In this document: positions 11,135 through 22,563 of the stretch, in pieces
Numbering within the stretch: the stretch's first letter is position 1
Layout of the letters: each line of letters starts with the position of its first letter
Source: Eucommia ulmoides
Lineage: Eukaryota > Streptophyta > Magnoliopsida > Garryales > Eucommiaceae
Assembly (NCBI GenBank): GCA_016647705.1
Contig: CM028333.1
Coordinates: 18,597,743 to 18,661,742, forward strand
DNA length: 64,000 bases
Direction: 5' to 3'
Position numbers and translations under genes: made by a program
The notes under the pieces: generated by a model
The model's input: the letters and a program-made list of their open reading frames with translations, nothing else
Told to the model about the DNA's origin: nothing
The model's database searches: none

Positions 11135-12133
11135 ATGACTGATTATAACGAAGAAATTTGTTGTGAAAAGTGTGATAAAGAACCTAATAGTATATGATTA
11201 CCTAAAATACGTGATGTTTATATGCCATCTACCTCTATCGTTGGATATTATTCTATAAATTAGTTAAAAGTAAATGTTAAAGAAGCTCTTGTGTGGATTC
11301 GCCTAGCTGATTATGCTCTTAGCAATTTAGGATTATTACTTGAATTAAAACAAAAAATAAAATGGATATTGTTAAATAATTTAAATAGTCATTATGCAAA
11401 AATTCACCATTGTGAAAAAGAAAGAGTTGTTTATACATTTTATGATGATTCATTTTATTATTATTTTTTATAAATGTCTATAGAAAAGATTAACGAAAAT
11501 ACATAGTTGCCAAAAGGACTTGCTATTATCACTAATAACCAAAAAAAAAAAATTATGAATGCTATAAATAATAATAAAATTTTGATTGAAAATCTAAAAC
11601 CTGAAAGGATAGGAATTAGAGAATTCCCTATGCCTTTATATAGAAGAGCTTATGTTTTAAATACTACAGATAACAAAACTGTTTTTTTAGATAGTGACGA
11701 TGATATAGAAATTCTAGAAGAATTAAATGTTCTTATGAATACAGAAACCGGTACTGGTGGTATTAAACAACCTATTGACCCAACAACTTCACGACAAAGT
11801 GCTCAAAGAACTCAACCTGCTGAACAAGCCACAACTAGTGCTAGTACTCCTCCTCCCGTAAGAACTACTAGTAATTTTCTTAATGATCCATCTTGTTTTA
11901 CTACCCCTACTGTTTCTGAAACATTTTCCAAAAATATTAATACAAACCCTGCCTTTAAAGACTCTAGAAAAGGAATTAAAGAGGCTAATAAAGAATTGCT
12001 TAAACAAAAGTTCAGAGAACCAATGATAGAAAATATTTCTGAAAATGGAATTTACCTAAATATAGATAATTACCTGAGAAATAATGCTGCTCTTGAAGAG
12101 GTTATTTTTTCTCAGATTTTTTTTAATAAATAG
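11135..12133 (+). pseudogene. Viral ORFs downstream of the primer site, unidentified
   Basis: Open segments include 11291-11473 and 11507-12133 (208 codons, starting at a non-ATG because a TAG precedes it at about 11505). The second holds an acidic patch (DSDDDIEILEELN) and a Thr/Ser/Pro-rich linker. In caulimovirids the genes after the primer site encode a small protein and then the movement protein, so those are the candidates by position. I see no diagnostic movement-protein motif and leave the product open. The viral homology appears to end at about 12135. Confidence 0.45.
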
Positions 12134-14114
12134 ATCTTGGACATTCGGTTTTAGTTTCAATTTCTCCAAGGGGAGAAACCGCGTGACGATCCTGGGAGAC
12201 CGGTTTGTTACATATTAACTACCATATTTTTATTTAATATTTAAATAATTTTTGTCCCAAAATAATACTCGGGCAAGTCATGATTCAACCCGATCCGGAC
12301 ACGCATCTGACTCGACCCAAGTTTGGATCAAATCGACCTAAATTCGGTTCGGTCAAACAGACAGGCAACAATGCGCACATGTGTTGTTAAATAAAGAAAA
12401 TCCACAACATACAAAATATTGTATAGCTAAAGGACTTGCATCAATGTGGGCTTGCTTGCCCATTCTACTCTTCAACCAACCTCAATTGGGTATTTTGCGA
12501 GTTAAAAATCTCATACAAATTTTAATTATTTTTGGCATATAAATCATTTTTGAGTTTTTCAAATTAAAGTTGTTTCAACAAAGTTCTTGGTACATTTCCA
12601 ATTGAATAGTGTACTTGAATTTTTTTCCATTCCCAAAAAATTAAAATTGATTTTTTCATAGTCAAAACAATCCTGAATCAAAATTTGTTCAAAATAACTT
12701 TTGAATATTTATGTCTAATGGATATTTTTCATTCTTTAACTTTTTCCATCTATGCATATTTGGATTAAATTTTCTCCAAAATTTCAAACCTACACTTTTC
12801 CAAGCAATACCGAAAATGACTTTTTCAAAATTGCTAATAACACAAAATTTTACAAAATCGCTAATAACCCGAAATTTTACAAAATCGCTCTTCAACTTTG
12901 GTCCAAGTACCATTTCAAAGATTCTAACCATAAAAATAAAAACCAAAACTAACTTTCAAATATTTTAATCTCATATATGTTTACATTAGCATTTCAAAAC
13001 CCTTAATGTTTCATCTTAACATGTAATTCATAAAATTGCATCAAAAGCATCCTCTAGGATAGAAATATTTCAAATATTTCATTTCAATACGTGTTATATA
13101 GATTAATGTTACTTTGCATACCGTGGTGTAAAATTCATGTTGTTGTTGAATTGTTTTTGTTTTGCATCAATATGTGAACATATAGTCTTAGCTTCGTTAA
13201 AACAAGTTAAGATAAACCCATGACATTTCCAACATGTAGAATTCATACCTAATCCTCCACATGTTTCATTAATGTGTCAAATCATATTAAAATTGAGCTT
13301 TAAATGTGATTTATCATGTCAAGCTGATTGTATGCTAAAAAACTATAGGTTTACTCCACACTTGTTGCACCAAAGCACATTAGGGTTTCACTCCCCTTAA
13401 CCCAATTTTCCAAAATAACCAAAAATTGGTGTTACTCCCCTTATTCACATCGGTTTTCTCATAATCTACATGCTATGTGTTTTTACCCTGTGTGTCATTT
13501 ACATGCATATCAAACTTTAAAAGGCCCTTGTCGATGTCATACATGTGCATTTCATCCAATATATGTTATACACATATATGTTGTAGCTTGCCTATTATAT
13601 ACATGTAAAGAGAGTCAACACTCACTCTAACCCGATTAGGTATATTTTTAAAAGAAGACTAATCAAAGCACTTAGAATTGAATATAAAATCGAACTAAGA
13701 CTAACTTAGGTACCGTGTGCCTAACATTTTTTTCCAAGCGTAACTGACCTCCGAACCCATCTTCATTAGAATCTATGGAAAACCTCATTGAAAAAAGGGT
13801 AAAAAATATTGGAAAAAAAAGGACCGAAACTTGATTTTCATTCAAATTCGGTGACCTAACACACCAATGAAATCAAATGCTAGGTGACTACTCCTAAAAT
13901 CTATTTTAAAAAACCGTCACACGACAAAAGTCCCATGTTTTCCTAAACATAGACATTAAATGTTTTCCTAAAAAGAGACTTTAAATGTTTTCTTTAAATA
14001 AATCCCCCTCCCTTGATTTTAAAAAACAAATGCTATTTCCAAGAAACCTTTCAAAAAGGATTTAAACAAACAACGGGAGGAGAAAATGGATTTTTTCCTA
14101 CCTTCAAACTGCCA
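12134..14114. other. AT-rich intergenic DNA
   Basis: I see no supportable gene. 12689-12970 is open on both strands, but the translations are low-complexity Phe/Lys/Asn and not convincing. A short internal duplication (ACAAAATCGCTAATAACCC type) is at about 12840-12880. Confidence 0.6.
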
Positions 14115-14117
14115 TTT

Positions 14118-14450
14118 GAAAAGGACAAAAACCCAGGAAATGTTCGAGCAAGGATGTCAGTGATCGAGCACGTCTCGAGATAGATGACCAAGCTTGATAT
14201 GGTGCAGTAGAGGTTTTTGGCCATTTGTCTCGAGCCGAGATGATGAATGTTTAGCCTTTGGCTTGGATCTAGTAGTGCTAAGTGCCATTGTTGGTTCTCG
14301 AGTATAGCTTCTCGAACATTTATTTACCCGTACATGCACATCTTTGTGGCCTATCATTGATTATGAAGTTTTCTAGGCATCTCGTGCCGAAGACGTGACT
14401 AATAGTACGTGACACGTGGCTAGAAACTAGGTCTTCTTGAAATTATCCTA
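14118..14450 (+). repeat. Left LTR-like repeat of the Gypsy element
   Basis: Direct-repeat partner of 17838-18150, with many substitutions between the two, indicating an old insertion. Confidence 0.6.
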
Positions 14451-15489
14451 ATTCGATGCCCCTATTTTTTAGGATCTGATATAGTGTGCTCTAGAATATA
14501 AATGGGGGGATGAAATTGAAGTTGAGGGATAGAGTGTTTGGTAGAGGGTTGTAGTATCCCTCCTCAATTTCGACGCTTAAACAAAAATTCAAAAACTTGT
14601 GATGTTTCATGTTTCGCGCTTAGGACCCACTATGCATTAAATGTATGGTTGATTTGACAAAGAATGTCTTCTCATATTCCTAGGTGATGATTGGCATTCC
14701 CGCCACATGGCTGCCGTCCATTTAAGAAAAATGGGTGTCTTCATTTAAGCCCTTTCAATTTCTTCAAGCTCCTTCATTCTTCAAGGTCCCTGCAACCATT
14801 CTCCGGCGACTCTGCTTCTCCAACTCCGACAATCCTTTGCCTCATCTCTGGCAAGTTTTTCACAGTTTCAATATGTTAGTTTTTCTCCATTTTCCATTCC
14901 CTATAGTTCCATCTGTGTAAAAGTTTGTTTTTACCTACTTTATCATTTTTTAGTCTTAGATCCATCGTATCTCAGTAGAATCTTGCCCTTTCTTTAGTCA
15001 TCCTCATCTTTTCCATTTTTTGATTGTTTTTTTTTTTTTTTTTTGGTAATGCCTCAATGACATGGTCCTTTTAAGTTAGCCAGTTGGTTCAACGATGTCC
15101 CCAACTACAACAACGAATCGACTGGCATTTCATTCTCGGGCATTCGAACTGAGCAACTAAATGAGTCCTTTGTAAACTCCAGTTCGGGGGCCCAAAATGA
15201 GACAAGGGTCAAGCTTTCCATAAGGGTCGACCGTGTGATGTTAGCTGAGCTACCCCAAGATGGAGAGTTGGGGACTCCATCTGGTTCTCCAATTTAGGAA
15301 GTTAAGGAGGTTCTAATTCTGGTAGTCTAGGTCGTTCTGTAACTCGAGCTAAAGTCGATAAGGTTTTCTGATAGTTGCCTCGACCTCGACGACCTGTACG
15401 AAATGTACGGGAAATATTCATTTCTTTCTTCTCAAGTCCCATTGTCTTTCCCCGGTCTGGTTGTCCGAGCCCGCTAGAACGTCAGGGGC

Positions 15490-16360
15490 AAGATTTCTAT
15501 TTGTGACGCCTTGGCTGGCAAGGCTCGATTCCCTTTACACCTTTTCCTTAGAGAGATTCTCCATAGGCTAAACCTATACCTGACCCAACTAGGCCCCTAC
15601 TCAAGGAAGTTGATGGTCAGGTTTATCATCCTTTACGTAAAAAAATGTATTGTTCTGAATGTCCTCTTGTTCTTTCACTTCTATATGTGTGGGAAGACTT
15701 GAACACCCAATTATAGTTGGTGGTAGAGGTGTGCAACGGGTGGTTTGGACCAAAATCGTAGACTAAACTAATATTAGGCGGGTTGGGGCGGGTTAGATTG
15801 TGCGGGTTGGCTAGTTTAACCGGTAGGCTACCCAATAGTGGGCGGGTTTGGATTATTTTTGGGTTGGGCAGACTAGAACCGTGGATTACCCAAGGCGGCG
15901 AATGAATTTAGGAAGCAATTTTCACAAATGCGGAGAATGAATTAGGATTTAGGAATAAAGAAGATAACAAGATACAAGAAGAATGATTGACGGTGGTTGG
16001 AACAGATAAAAATTGTAGACAACGGCTTAGATATTACTTATATCATCACAAAATGAAATCTTTTTGTGTTCTACTTGGTGGGCGAGTTGAACTCGTAAAA
16101 AAATAGTCCAAACCATAACCCGCCCATTCATGTGCCTGTTTCAACGTTTATGACTTGCGCAATGTGCGGGTTAGCATTAGACAGATTTTTTGTGGTGCGG
16201 TTTGGGCGAGTTGGACAGTTTTGGCAGATTGGACTGATCTGATACACACCTCTAGTTGGTGGTACTTACGGACACGGCCTAAGAGGATGACACTGGTGCT
16301 CAGATGCCTAGACAACAACAAACGGGTGGAGGAACTACTCGTTCCACGTAAGTGAGAACT
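15490..16360 (+). pseudogene. PF04195-like Gypsy ORF interrupted by a MITE
   Basis: The reading frame shows the conserved FPLHLF...LNLYLTQLGP...IILYVKK block up to about 15702. It is split by the insertion at 15724-16254, and resumes as WWYLRTRPKRMTLVLRC near 16260. Further stops are present, so no product is expected. Confidence 0.5.
15724..16254. mobile_element. hAT-type MITE with 8-bp target duplication
   Basis: The ends are TAGAGGTGTGCAAC and, reverse-complemented, TAGAGGTGTGTATC. The flanks are perfect 8-bp direct repeats GTTGGTGG at 15716-15723 and 16255-16262. An 8-bp duplication and a TAGRGGTGTGCA-like end are characteristic of hAT elements. The body has no transposase, so movement would rely on another element. 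Its insertion disrupts the Gypsy ORF and post-dates it. Confidence 0.8.
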
Positions 16361-17837
16361 AGAAACATCCGTTGGATAGGAGAGAACCTTGGTAGTCCTT
16401 ACCCAGTGGAGAGTTCCTCCTATGCCCTTATCTTTTTGACTCATCTTATCTTCTTATATGTCTTTTCCTTTTAAGGTCTCTTGTTTCTATGCAATTATCT
16501 CAAATTTCCCAAAATTAAGTCTTGTTGAGGAAGTAGACGCCGAGACGTTGTCTGACATTCCCAAAGCTGATCGGGTTTTGGACCATCTTCATAACAACTT
16601 GTTCCACTTCTACTTCATTTTACCAGATCCAACACCTCTTCAAGAAGGAGATTAAGATTTAGATGTTGATGCTGAGGTTGAGCAAGATATCGATGAATAT
16701 GTCCCTCCCGAGATGATTGTAGAATCCGAGGACCAAAAAACCAAGAAAGTAAATTTGAGCCCCAATACTTGTATATTTTCAGTTTCCAAACTCATTCTAA
16801 ATATCTTTTTTCTCTTTTTTTGTAGAGATGATTGATCGAAGTATTTCTGAGATGACCTTAGAGGCTCTTTATCAGAAGAGGGTCGTTATTGCTGCTATCT
16901 TCGCTACAGTGCCGAGCCCAACCTCTTTGCTGACCAAACTGCTCAACAAAATAAGTGAGCTCTTCTGTGCTTTGAAATTAGGGACCCGCCCTCTACAAAG
17001 GAGAGGGAAGTACCCAAGGATGTCCCCAGAGGAAGAAAGATAAGGTTGGAGAGTCATCCTGGGAAAAGTTAATGAATCTCTCCAAAGAGGCTACTCTTAT
17101 GTTAGGGATGTCAGCATCTTCAACTTAGGAGGTTAAGGTCTGGGCTCCTAGGGTGTTAGGGTTCACCGTGGAATCATCAACCCTTGCTAGCCTTGAGGCA
17201 TCTCCTCACTGGGCCTTGGCAACTATTATACCTCATAACTTGGAGAGGGGCCACATTAAGCAGGCCAATATCCCTGCACTCTATCACATATCTCTCTTAG
17301 TAACTCCATCAATAGCAAAGGCAACTCACAGGGAGGACCTATTATGGGATTCGTCATACGCAGTGGTTGTCTATCACTTTCTTGTTCGTTCGTCATTATT
17401 CCGGATCTCAAAATAACCATAAAAGTTTTTAGGGTTATAAGAAAGAGTAATCAATCATGTTCCTAGAGACGACACCAATTTGATGAAACCAAAATTGAGA
17501 TTGTCAATAATGGTTTTCCAAGATTCGGAATGCATATCTCCCCCACGCTATGATTCCTACAAAATAATGCACCTAGAGTGGGCCTGTTGGTGTTGCACCT
17601 TTGGCGTGATAATTAGTATTATTTTCTGGTGAAAAGTGGGTAGAATACTGGCCAGGAGAATGTGAGAATACTTTGGCTAGATCCCCTTGTAGTATTTATA
17701 GGAGATGGAAGACTTGTTAGGCAAGTCTTTACATAAATCGTGGTCAATTCCCATTAAAGTCTCGAATTTTGCGGGATATGGAGTAATTGGCCGTTATTTC
17801 AAAATCATAACCATTTTTTCTATAGTTAGAGGGCCAT

Positions 17838-18150
17838 TACAACGATTCCCGGGCAAAGATGTAGTGATCAAGCATGTCTCGGGGTTGACAACCATGCTTG
17901 ATATGGTGTAGTAGAGGTTTTCAGCTTCTTGTCCTGGGCCGAGATGATAGGTATTTAGCTCTAGCTTGCGTGTATTAGTGCTCAGTGTTGTCGTTCCATA
18001 TAGAGCTCCTCGAACATTTATTCACTCACCCAGAGCCTCATTTGTGGCTTGTCATTGATTGTGAGGTCTACTCGGTGTCACGTGCCAAGCATGTGACTAA
18101 TGGTATGTGACATGTGTCCAGAACCTGGGTCTTCTCAAAATTTACATCAT
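17838..18150 (+). repeat. Right LTR-like repeat of the Gypsy element
   Basis: Partner of 14118-14450. The sequence just before it (17455-17640) includes GACACCAATTTGATGAAAC, which may be part of the same LTR. Confidence 0.55.
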
Positions 18151-18169
18151 CATCAACAATAACAATAAT

Positions 18170-18420
18170 AATTAAAATTATATATTGCCATGTCCTAGGC
18201 AATACCCGTATGTGTCTGGACTAGGTTACGTACACCGTGACTAATCACCTTCTCGAACGATCTTAAGGGCGCACTCCCTCATATCGTTCTGCTGCATTCA
18301 GGATTATTTCAAAATTTAATTCCTGAAGTACTTTTCAAGAGAGTCAAATCATAGTTGACAAGAAAATGAAGTATTCCTCTTGCCAATTGGACTAACATCT
18401 GTTGGATAATTGTAATACTA
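18170..18420 (-). repeat. SINE-like dispersed repeat, copy 1
   Basis: One of at least five copies in this window (others near 27635, 42360, 46355 and 61165). On the minus strand it starts with an A-box-like AGTCCAATTGGCAAGAGG. About 30 bp later comes a B-box-like TGATTTGACTC. A conserved body follows (CTTCAGGAATTAAAT, GAGGGAGTGCGCCC). This arrangement suggests a tRNA-derived, Pol III-transcribed SINE. Confidence 0.6.
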
Positions 18421-18885
18421 GTAATGATTAAAAAATAAATTGATAAAGAGTGAAAAATAAAGTCTTTATAAATAATATAAAAAAAATCTAAAACAAAAAA
18501 CGAAGACCAAAAAATCAATTCTAAATCCGAACTTAGTCACATATATAGTGCCGGGACGGTTGAGAAAATGATAATGACTCATTGCCTGCACAATATTTTA
18601 CATACGTCTGTAGTGTGTTTTTAAAATATAAATATGGAATGTTAATCTACCGTGCAAAAGAAAAAGAAAAATAAGAGAAAAGCCAAAGTTGGGCACACGA
18701 GTACAAAATATGTCAATTGTATTGTAACGAAGGGCCCTGAGGAGGGTTTCCCAACGCGGATAAGGGGGTGGTGGGGTGACAATCCATCTTCAACACACAA
18801 CACTTTTTATTTATTTATTTATTTATTCATTATTAATTTTAAGATATATTATTTAGTAAAGTTATAATCGGCAATTACTTTGACG
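18421..18885. other. AT-rich spacer
   Basis: No gene seen. A TTTA tetranucleotide run lies at about 18806-18828. Confidence 0.6.
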
Positions 18886-20046
18886 TCATGTTTGGTTGGA
18901 TGGAATCGAGGGCGGAATGGAATCGCATTCCGCCCTCGATTCCTATTCCATTGTTTGGTTCTCCAATGGAATCAATTTTGTGATTCCATTGGAATGAAAT
19001 TGGATGGAATGAGATTCCATTTAAGATGGGATGGAATGGGATTCCATCCCAATGGAATTAATATCTTAAATACATAATAGCCTTTCTAATTAAGGCCTTG
19101 AAAATTGAGAACAAAAACAGAAATTAGAGAACATAAATTGAAATTAGAAAACAGAAAGTTGAGAATATAAACAAAAAATTGAGAACAGAACTAGAAAATT
19201 GAGAATAGAAACTGAAAATTGAAAATAGAAAATAGAAACAGAAAATGAAGAATATAAACCGAAAATTGAGAACAAAAACAGAAAATTAGATAACAAGAAA
19301 TTGAGAACATAAACTAAAAATTGAGGACAAAAACAGAAAATTAGATAACAGAAAATTGAGAACAAAAACTAAAAATTGAGAACATAAACTGAAAATTGAG
19401 AATAAAAATATAAAATTAGAGAACGAAAAATTGAGAACGAAAATTGAAAATTGAGAACAAAAACATAAAATTAGATAATAGAAACAGAAAATTGAGAACA
19501 AAAACAGAAAATTGAGAACAAAACATAAAATTAGATAATAGAAAATTGAGAATGGAAACCGAAAATTGAGAATAAAAACAGAAAATTGAGAACAAAAACA
19601 AAAACTTAAGAATATAAACTGAAAATTGAGAACAAAAAATAAAAAATTAGAGAACGAAAAATTGAAAAAGGAAACTAAAAATTGAGAACAAAAACAGAAA
19701 TTAAAGAATAGAAACTGAAAATTGAGACAAAAATAGAAATTAGAAAACAAAAACTTAAAATTGAGTTGAATAGTGAAATATAATAAAATGAGGAAATGAA
19801 TAGAATAGTGAAATATAATAAAATTTTATTATAATCAACCAAGTAGAGAATGGAATAATAATTTTATAAGGGCAAAACGAAAATTTTACTATATTTCACT
19901 ATTCCATTCTTTCTTTCATTCCATACCAACCAAACAAGAGAATGGAATAGTGATTCCATTCACAATTCCATTCCATTCCTTCTCTCATTCCATTACTTCT
20001 TTCATTCCATTCCACCCTCATTCCATTCCGTCCAACCAAACATGCC
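18883..20046. mobile_element. Terminal-inverted-repeat element filled with a minisatellite
   Basis: The ends are inverted repeats: CATGTTTGGTTGGATGGAAT on the left and, reverse-complemented, CATGTTTGGTTGGACGGAAT on the right. The subterminal zones are GGAATGGAAT-rich. The centre is a minisatellite. No transposase is present and I found no clear target duplication, so the superfamily is open. Confidence 0.65.
19097..19765. repeat. Minisatellite, unit about 18-21 bp (AAAATTGAGAACAAAAACAG)
   Basis: Roughly 30 degenerate copies of AAAATTGAGAACAAAAACAG and relatives, alternating with AAAATTAGATAACAGA. The array opens a long Leu/Phe/Ser-rich minus-strand frame that is a by-product of the repeat and not a gene. 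Confidence 0.8.
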
Positions 20047-20165
20047 GTGAGGGTGTAATTTATTACTTGTGCTATTTAAAACATAATATTAGAATTAGTC
20101 TCTTAAATTGATTTTTAGTTCTGTATTAGTCCTGCGCGTGCTAATGCATTGTATGCAGACTTTAA
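20047..20165. repeat. MULE-like terminal sequence, copy 1
   Basis: This segment (GGGTGTAATTTATTACTTG, then AGAATTAGTCTCTTAAATTG and TATTAGTCCTGCGCGTGCT) aligns block by block with 25175-25290. The GGG start and position just before a MULE transposase remnant in the second copy suggest a MULE terminal-repeat family. Confidence 0.45.
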
Positions 20166-20739
20166 AAAGAGTTTGACTAATAATTTTGTATTAAAATGAA
20201 TATTAGTTACATACAATTAAAATTTATTACAGGGAAATAATTACAAATTACATGTAAATTATGATTACACATAAATACTTTCATGCTGAAAAAATAACCA
20301 TTTGTATTTCTCAAATTTTAGACCGAATTGTTAATAATAGTTACAGATAAATACGATTATTCACAAAAAACTGAAAAAACTATGTATATATCACGTTTTT
20401 AGCATTTAATATTGTTATATCTAACAAATATTTACACATAAATTAAATGCATATAACTAATTTGTTTACACTGAAATGATATTTATGTTCAATACAACTG
20501 CAAGAGGTGTAAACGTGAGTATTGAACCTTTTAATTTTTTTTTAATACGCTAACTAAAAACACAAATTGTAATTGAATAAAGAATTTTTATTTTTTTTAA
20601 ATGAAGGGTAAAAATTAGAGAGATGTCACCGAACACCCTTTAATAAATTCTAATTATAATTTTGAAAGCCTATTTTAATTTGGGAGAATGATTGTTTAAA
20701 GAAATAAAAAATAATAGTACTTTTTATTGGAAGGCATTG

Positions 20740-20780
<41 letters not shown>

Positions 20781-21258
20781 TTGAGGGGCTGCAAACTTTG
20801 ACCCCGTCGACTCCGCCGACCATCTCCGTCAAAGATCACGGCCATTGATATCTCACCACGTGGCAATCTCAGCAACATTCGAGGATCGCTGCCGGCGCTC
20901 AACGGTTGGTGATGTAAAAATCTGTACGTACGCAAATAAATTATTGAAAGGATTAAAATTATGTCTTACCCCCCTAAAGTTAAGTTATTTTACACTTTGT
21001 CTCCCTGTAATATTCCAATCATCACTTTGTGCCTTGTGGTTAGGCCACTTTACCCTCTTGTCAACACTTTGTCCCCTTGTAGTTAGGCCTACATCAATAA
21101 AATGCAACAAGACCTAACCATAGAAAAGAAAATGACAGACAAAAATACTACAATAAAGCAATACAAAATAGTCCAACCAGGTAGTGATAAAGTGTAATTA
21201 GCCCTTATTGAAAAAATAAGTTGGTGCCTGCTCCTCCTATTAATATTATGTCAACAAT
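20166..21258. other. AT-rich intergenic region upstream of the PADRE gene
   Basis: No gene seen. A (GA)n tract is at 20744-20776. A possible MULE-type remnant spans about 20955-21205, since TTTTACACTTTGTCTCCCTG and TTTGTCCCCTTGTAGTTAGG resemble non-autonomous MULE ends and GATAAAGTGTAATTAGCCC lies opposite, but no target duplication is visible. Confidence 0.5.
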
Positions 21259-21260
21259 TA

Positions 21261-21268
21261 TATAAAAA
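21261..21268 (+). promoter_or_regulatory. Candidate TATA box of the PADRE gene
   Basis: TATAAAAA lies 180 bp upstream of the ATG. The presumed leader is strongly CT-rich (TCTTCTTC run at 21380-21403) and then GAGA-rich, typical of plant 5' leaders. Confidence 0.45.
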
Positions 21269-21441
21269 TGTGTCACACTCACCAGAGTTACGAGCGTGTT
21301 ATTAATTTAAGAATAGTTGGTTGGGGAGGGACTTTTCAGACACAGACTCCTGCTTCCTTCTTCCTTCTCCTTATCTCCTCCTCTTTTTCTTCTTCTTCTT
21401 CTTCACTGACTTAGAGAGAGAAGGGTTTTTAGAGAGAGAAT

Positions 21442-22309
21442 ATGGGGAATTGTCAGGCTGTGGATGCAGCAGTACTGGTGATACAGCACCCAAGTGGGAG
21501 AATAGAAAGGATGTACTGGCAGGTGACCGCCAGTGAGGTGATGAAGTCCAATCCAGGCCACTACGTTTCTCTCATAATTCCACTACCGCCAGACGAGAAC
21601 TCCGGCGACAAAACCGTCCGGTTCACCAGAGTCAAGCTTCTCCGGCCAAGTGACACTCTTGTTCTGGGCCGAGCTTATCGTCTAGTCACCTCTGAAGGTC
21701 AGTTTCCGGTACTCTGCATCTCCACTTTCTGCATACTACTACTAATTAGTACGCTAATGGGGCTGTTTTTTTCTTGGTGTAGAGGTTGTGAAGGTGTTGA
21801 GAGCGAAGAAGAACGCAAAGATGAAGATGAACGAGAAGGAATCTGCTGAGAATGTACAGAGGGCAACCGGCGAGGAAGCACAGGGGAGGCCGGCAACAGA
21901 GAACGCCGGTCAGGTAATTTTACTAATCTAATCTAATGAAATCACTGCCATTCAGAATTCAACAAGATTGAAATTTAGTAATATATAAGAAAATGAGTCA
22001 AACACGTTACTAGATTAGGATATAGGAGTAGTGATTACCCTTTTTTGTTCTGAGCATGAACCTTACTCTGTTTCACAAACTAAAACAGAGGAATTGACAA
22101 AATCCAAGGAAGTAAACAGTGAATTTTAACAATAATCTAGTGAGTTTTTACTGTTCATGAATGCAAATCTTATGATCATATGAACAATTTTTCAGGGGAC
22201 GAGACAGGAAACATATAGGCGAGGTCAAGGATCGACAAACCTCACAGTAGCAAAGTCGAAATCATGGCGCCCTTCCTTGCACAGTATCTCTGAGGTTGGA
22301 GGTCAATGA
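21442..22309 (+). CDS. PADRE-domain (DUF4228) protein, three exons
   Basis: Exons 21442-21697, 21783-21913 and 22196-22309 have GT/AG borders and phases that close to 166 aa. The N-terminus MGNCQAVDAAVLVIQHPSG and the later YYVSLIIPLP-like and TRVKLLRPSDTLVLGRAYRL blocks are hallmarks of the plant PADRE/DUF4228 family. The C-terminus carries the common short motif KSKSWRPSLHSISEVG. MGNC gives an N-myristoylation site with a neighbouring Cys for palmitoylation, so membrane association is likely. Family members are small plant proteins often induced by stress and pathogens; the biochemical role is unknown. It converges on the PRIN2-like gene, the two stops being only about 255 bp apart. The start is the first ATG of the conserved N-terminus. 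Confidence 0.9.
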
Positions 22310-22563
22310 TGGATGGTTGCATGATTTCTCACACGAAAAATGACATTTTCAACCCCCGAAAATCACGAAAATTCAGCAATCCATGGAAGTTAGCTCGAGG
22401 ATGATACACCATTTCCGAGTAATAATAGCTTTGTATATGTGAGAAGAACAGCTACTGGGAAACCAACAGTGTTTCAAGGCAAATACATTTTCCTTTGTGT
22501 TCATACCCAATTTAATAGAAAAACATGGGATACAAAAAAAAAAAAAAAAGAAAAAGAAAAAAA
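22310..22563. terminator. Shared 3' flank between convergent genes
   Basis: This region serves as the 3' end of the PADRE gene (+) and the PRIN2-like gene (-). AT-rich stretches and a poly-A tract at 22535-22549 are present. No canonical AATAAA was identified with confidence on either strand. Confidence 0.4.

Larger units (their letters stand above)
14115..18150 (+). mobile_element. Decayed Gypsy-type LTR element
   Basis: Two direct repeats of about 310 bp flank it: 14118-14450 and 17838-18150. They share blocks such as CTCGAACATTTATT and CTTGATATGGTG and both end near GGTCTTCT. Between them, decayed coding DNA includes a block at 15490-15700 with FPLHLFLREILHRLNL and LTQLGPYSRKLM. That block resembles the 'putative gypsy type transposon' domain (PF04195) of plant elements. 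The frame resumes after an inserted MITE at 16254-16360. The 5' repeat looks truncated relative to the 3' side, where similarity may begin further left. No protease, RT or integrase was recognised, so this is a non-autonomous or gutted copy. Confidence 0.6.

Noticed and set aside
19144..19750. Long minus-strand Phe/Leu/Ser-rich frame that looks like a membrane protein
   Set aside because: It is a translation of the 20-bp minisatellite; there is no codon structure independent of the repeat.
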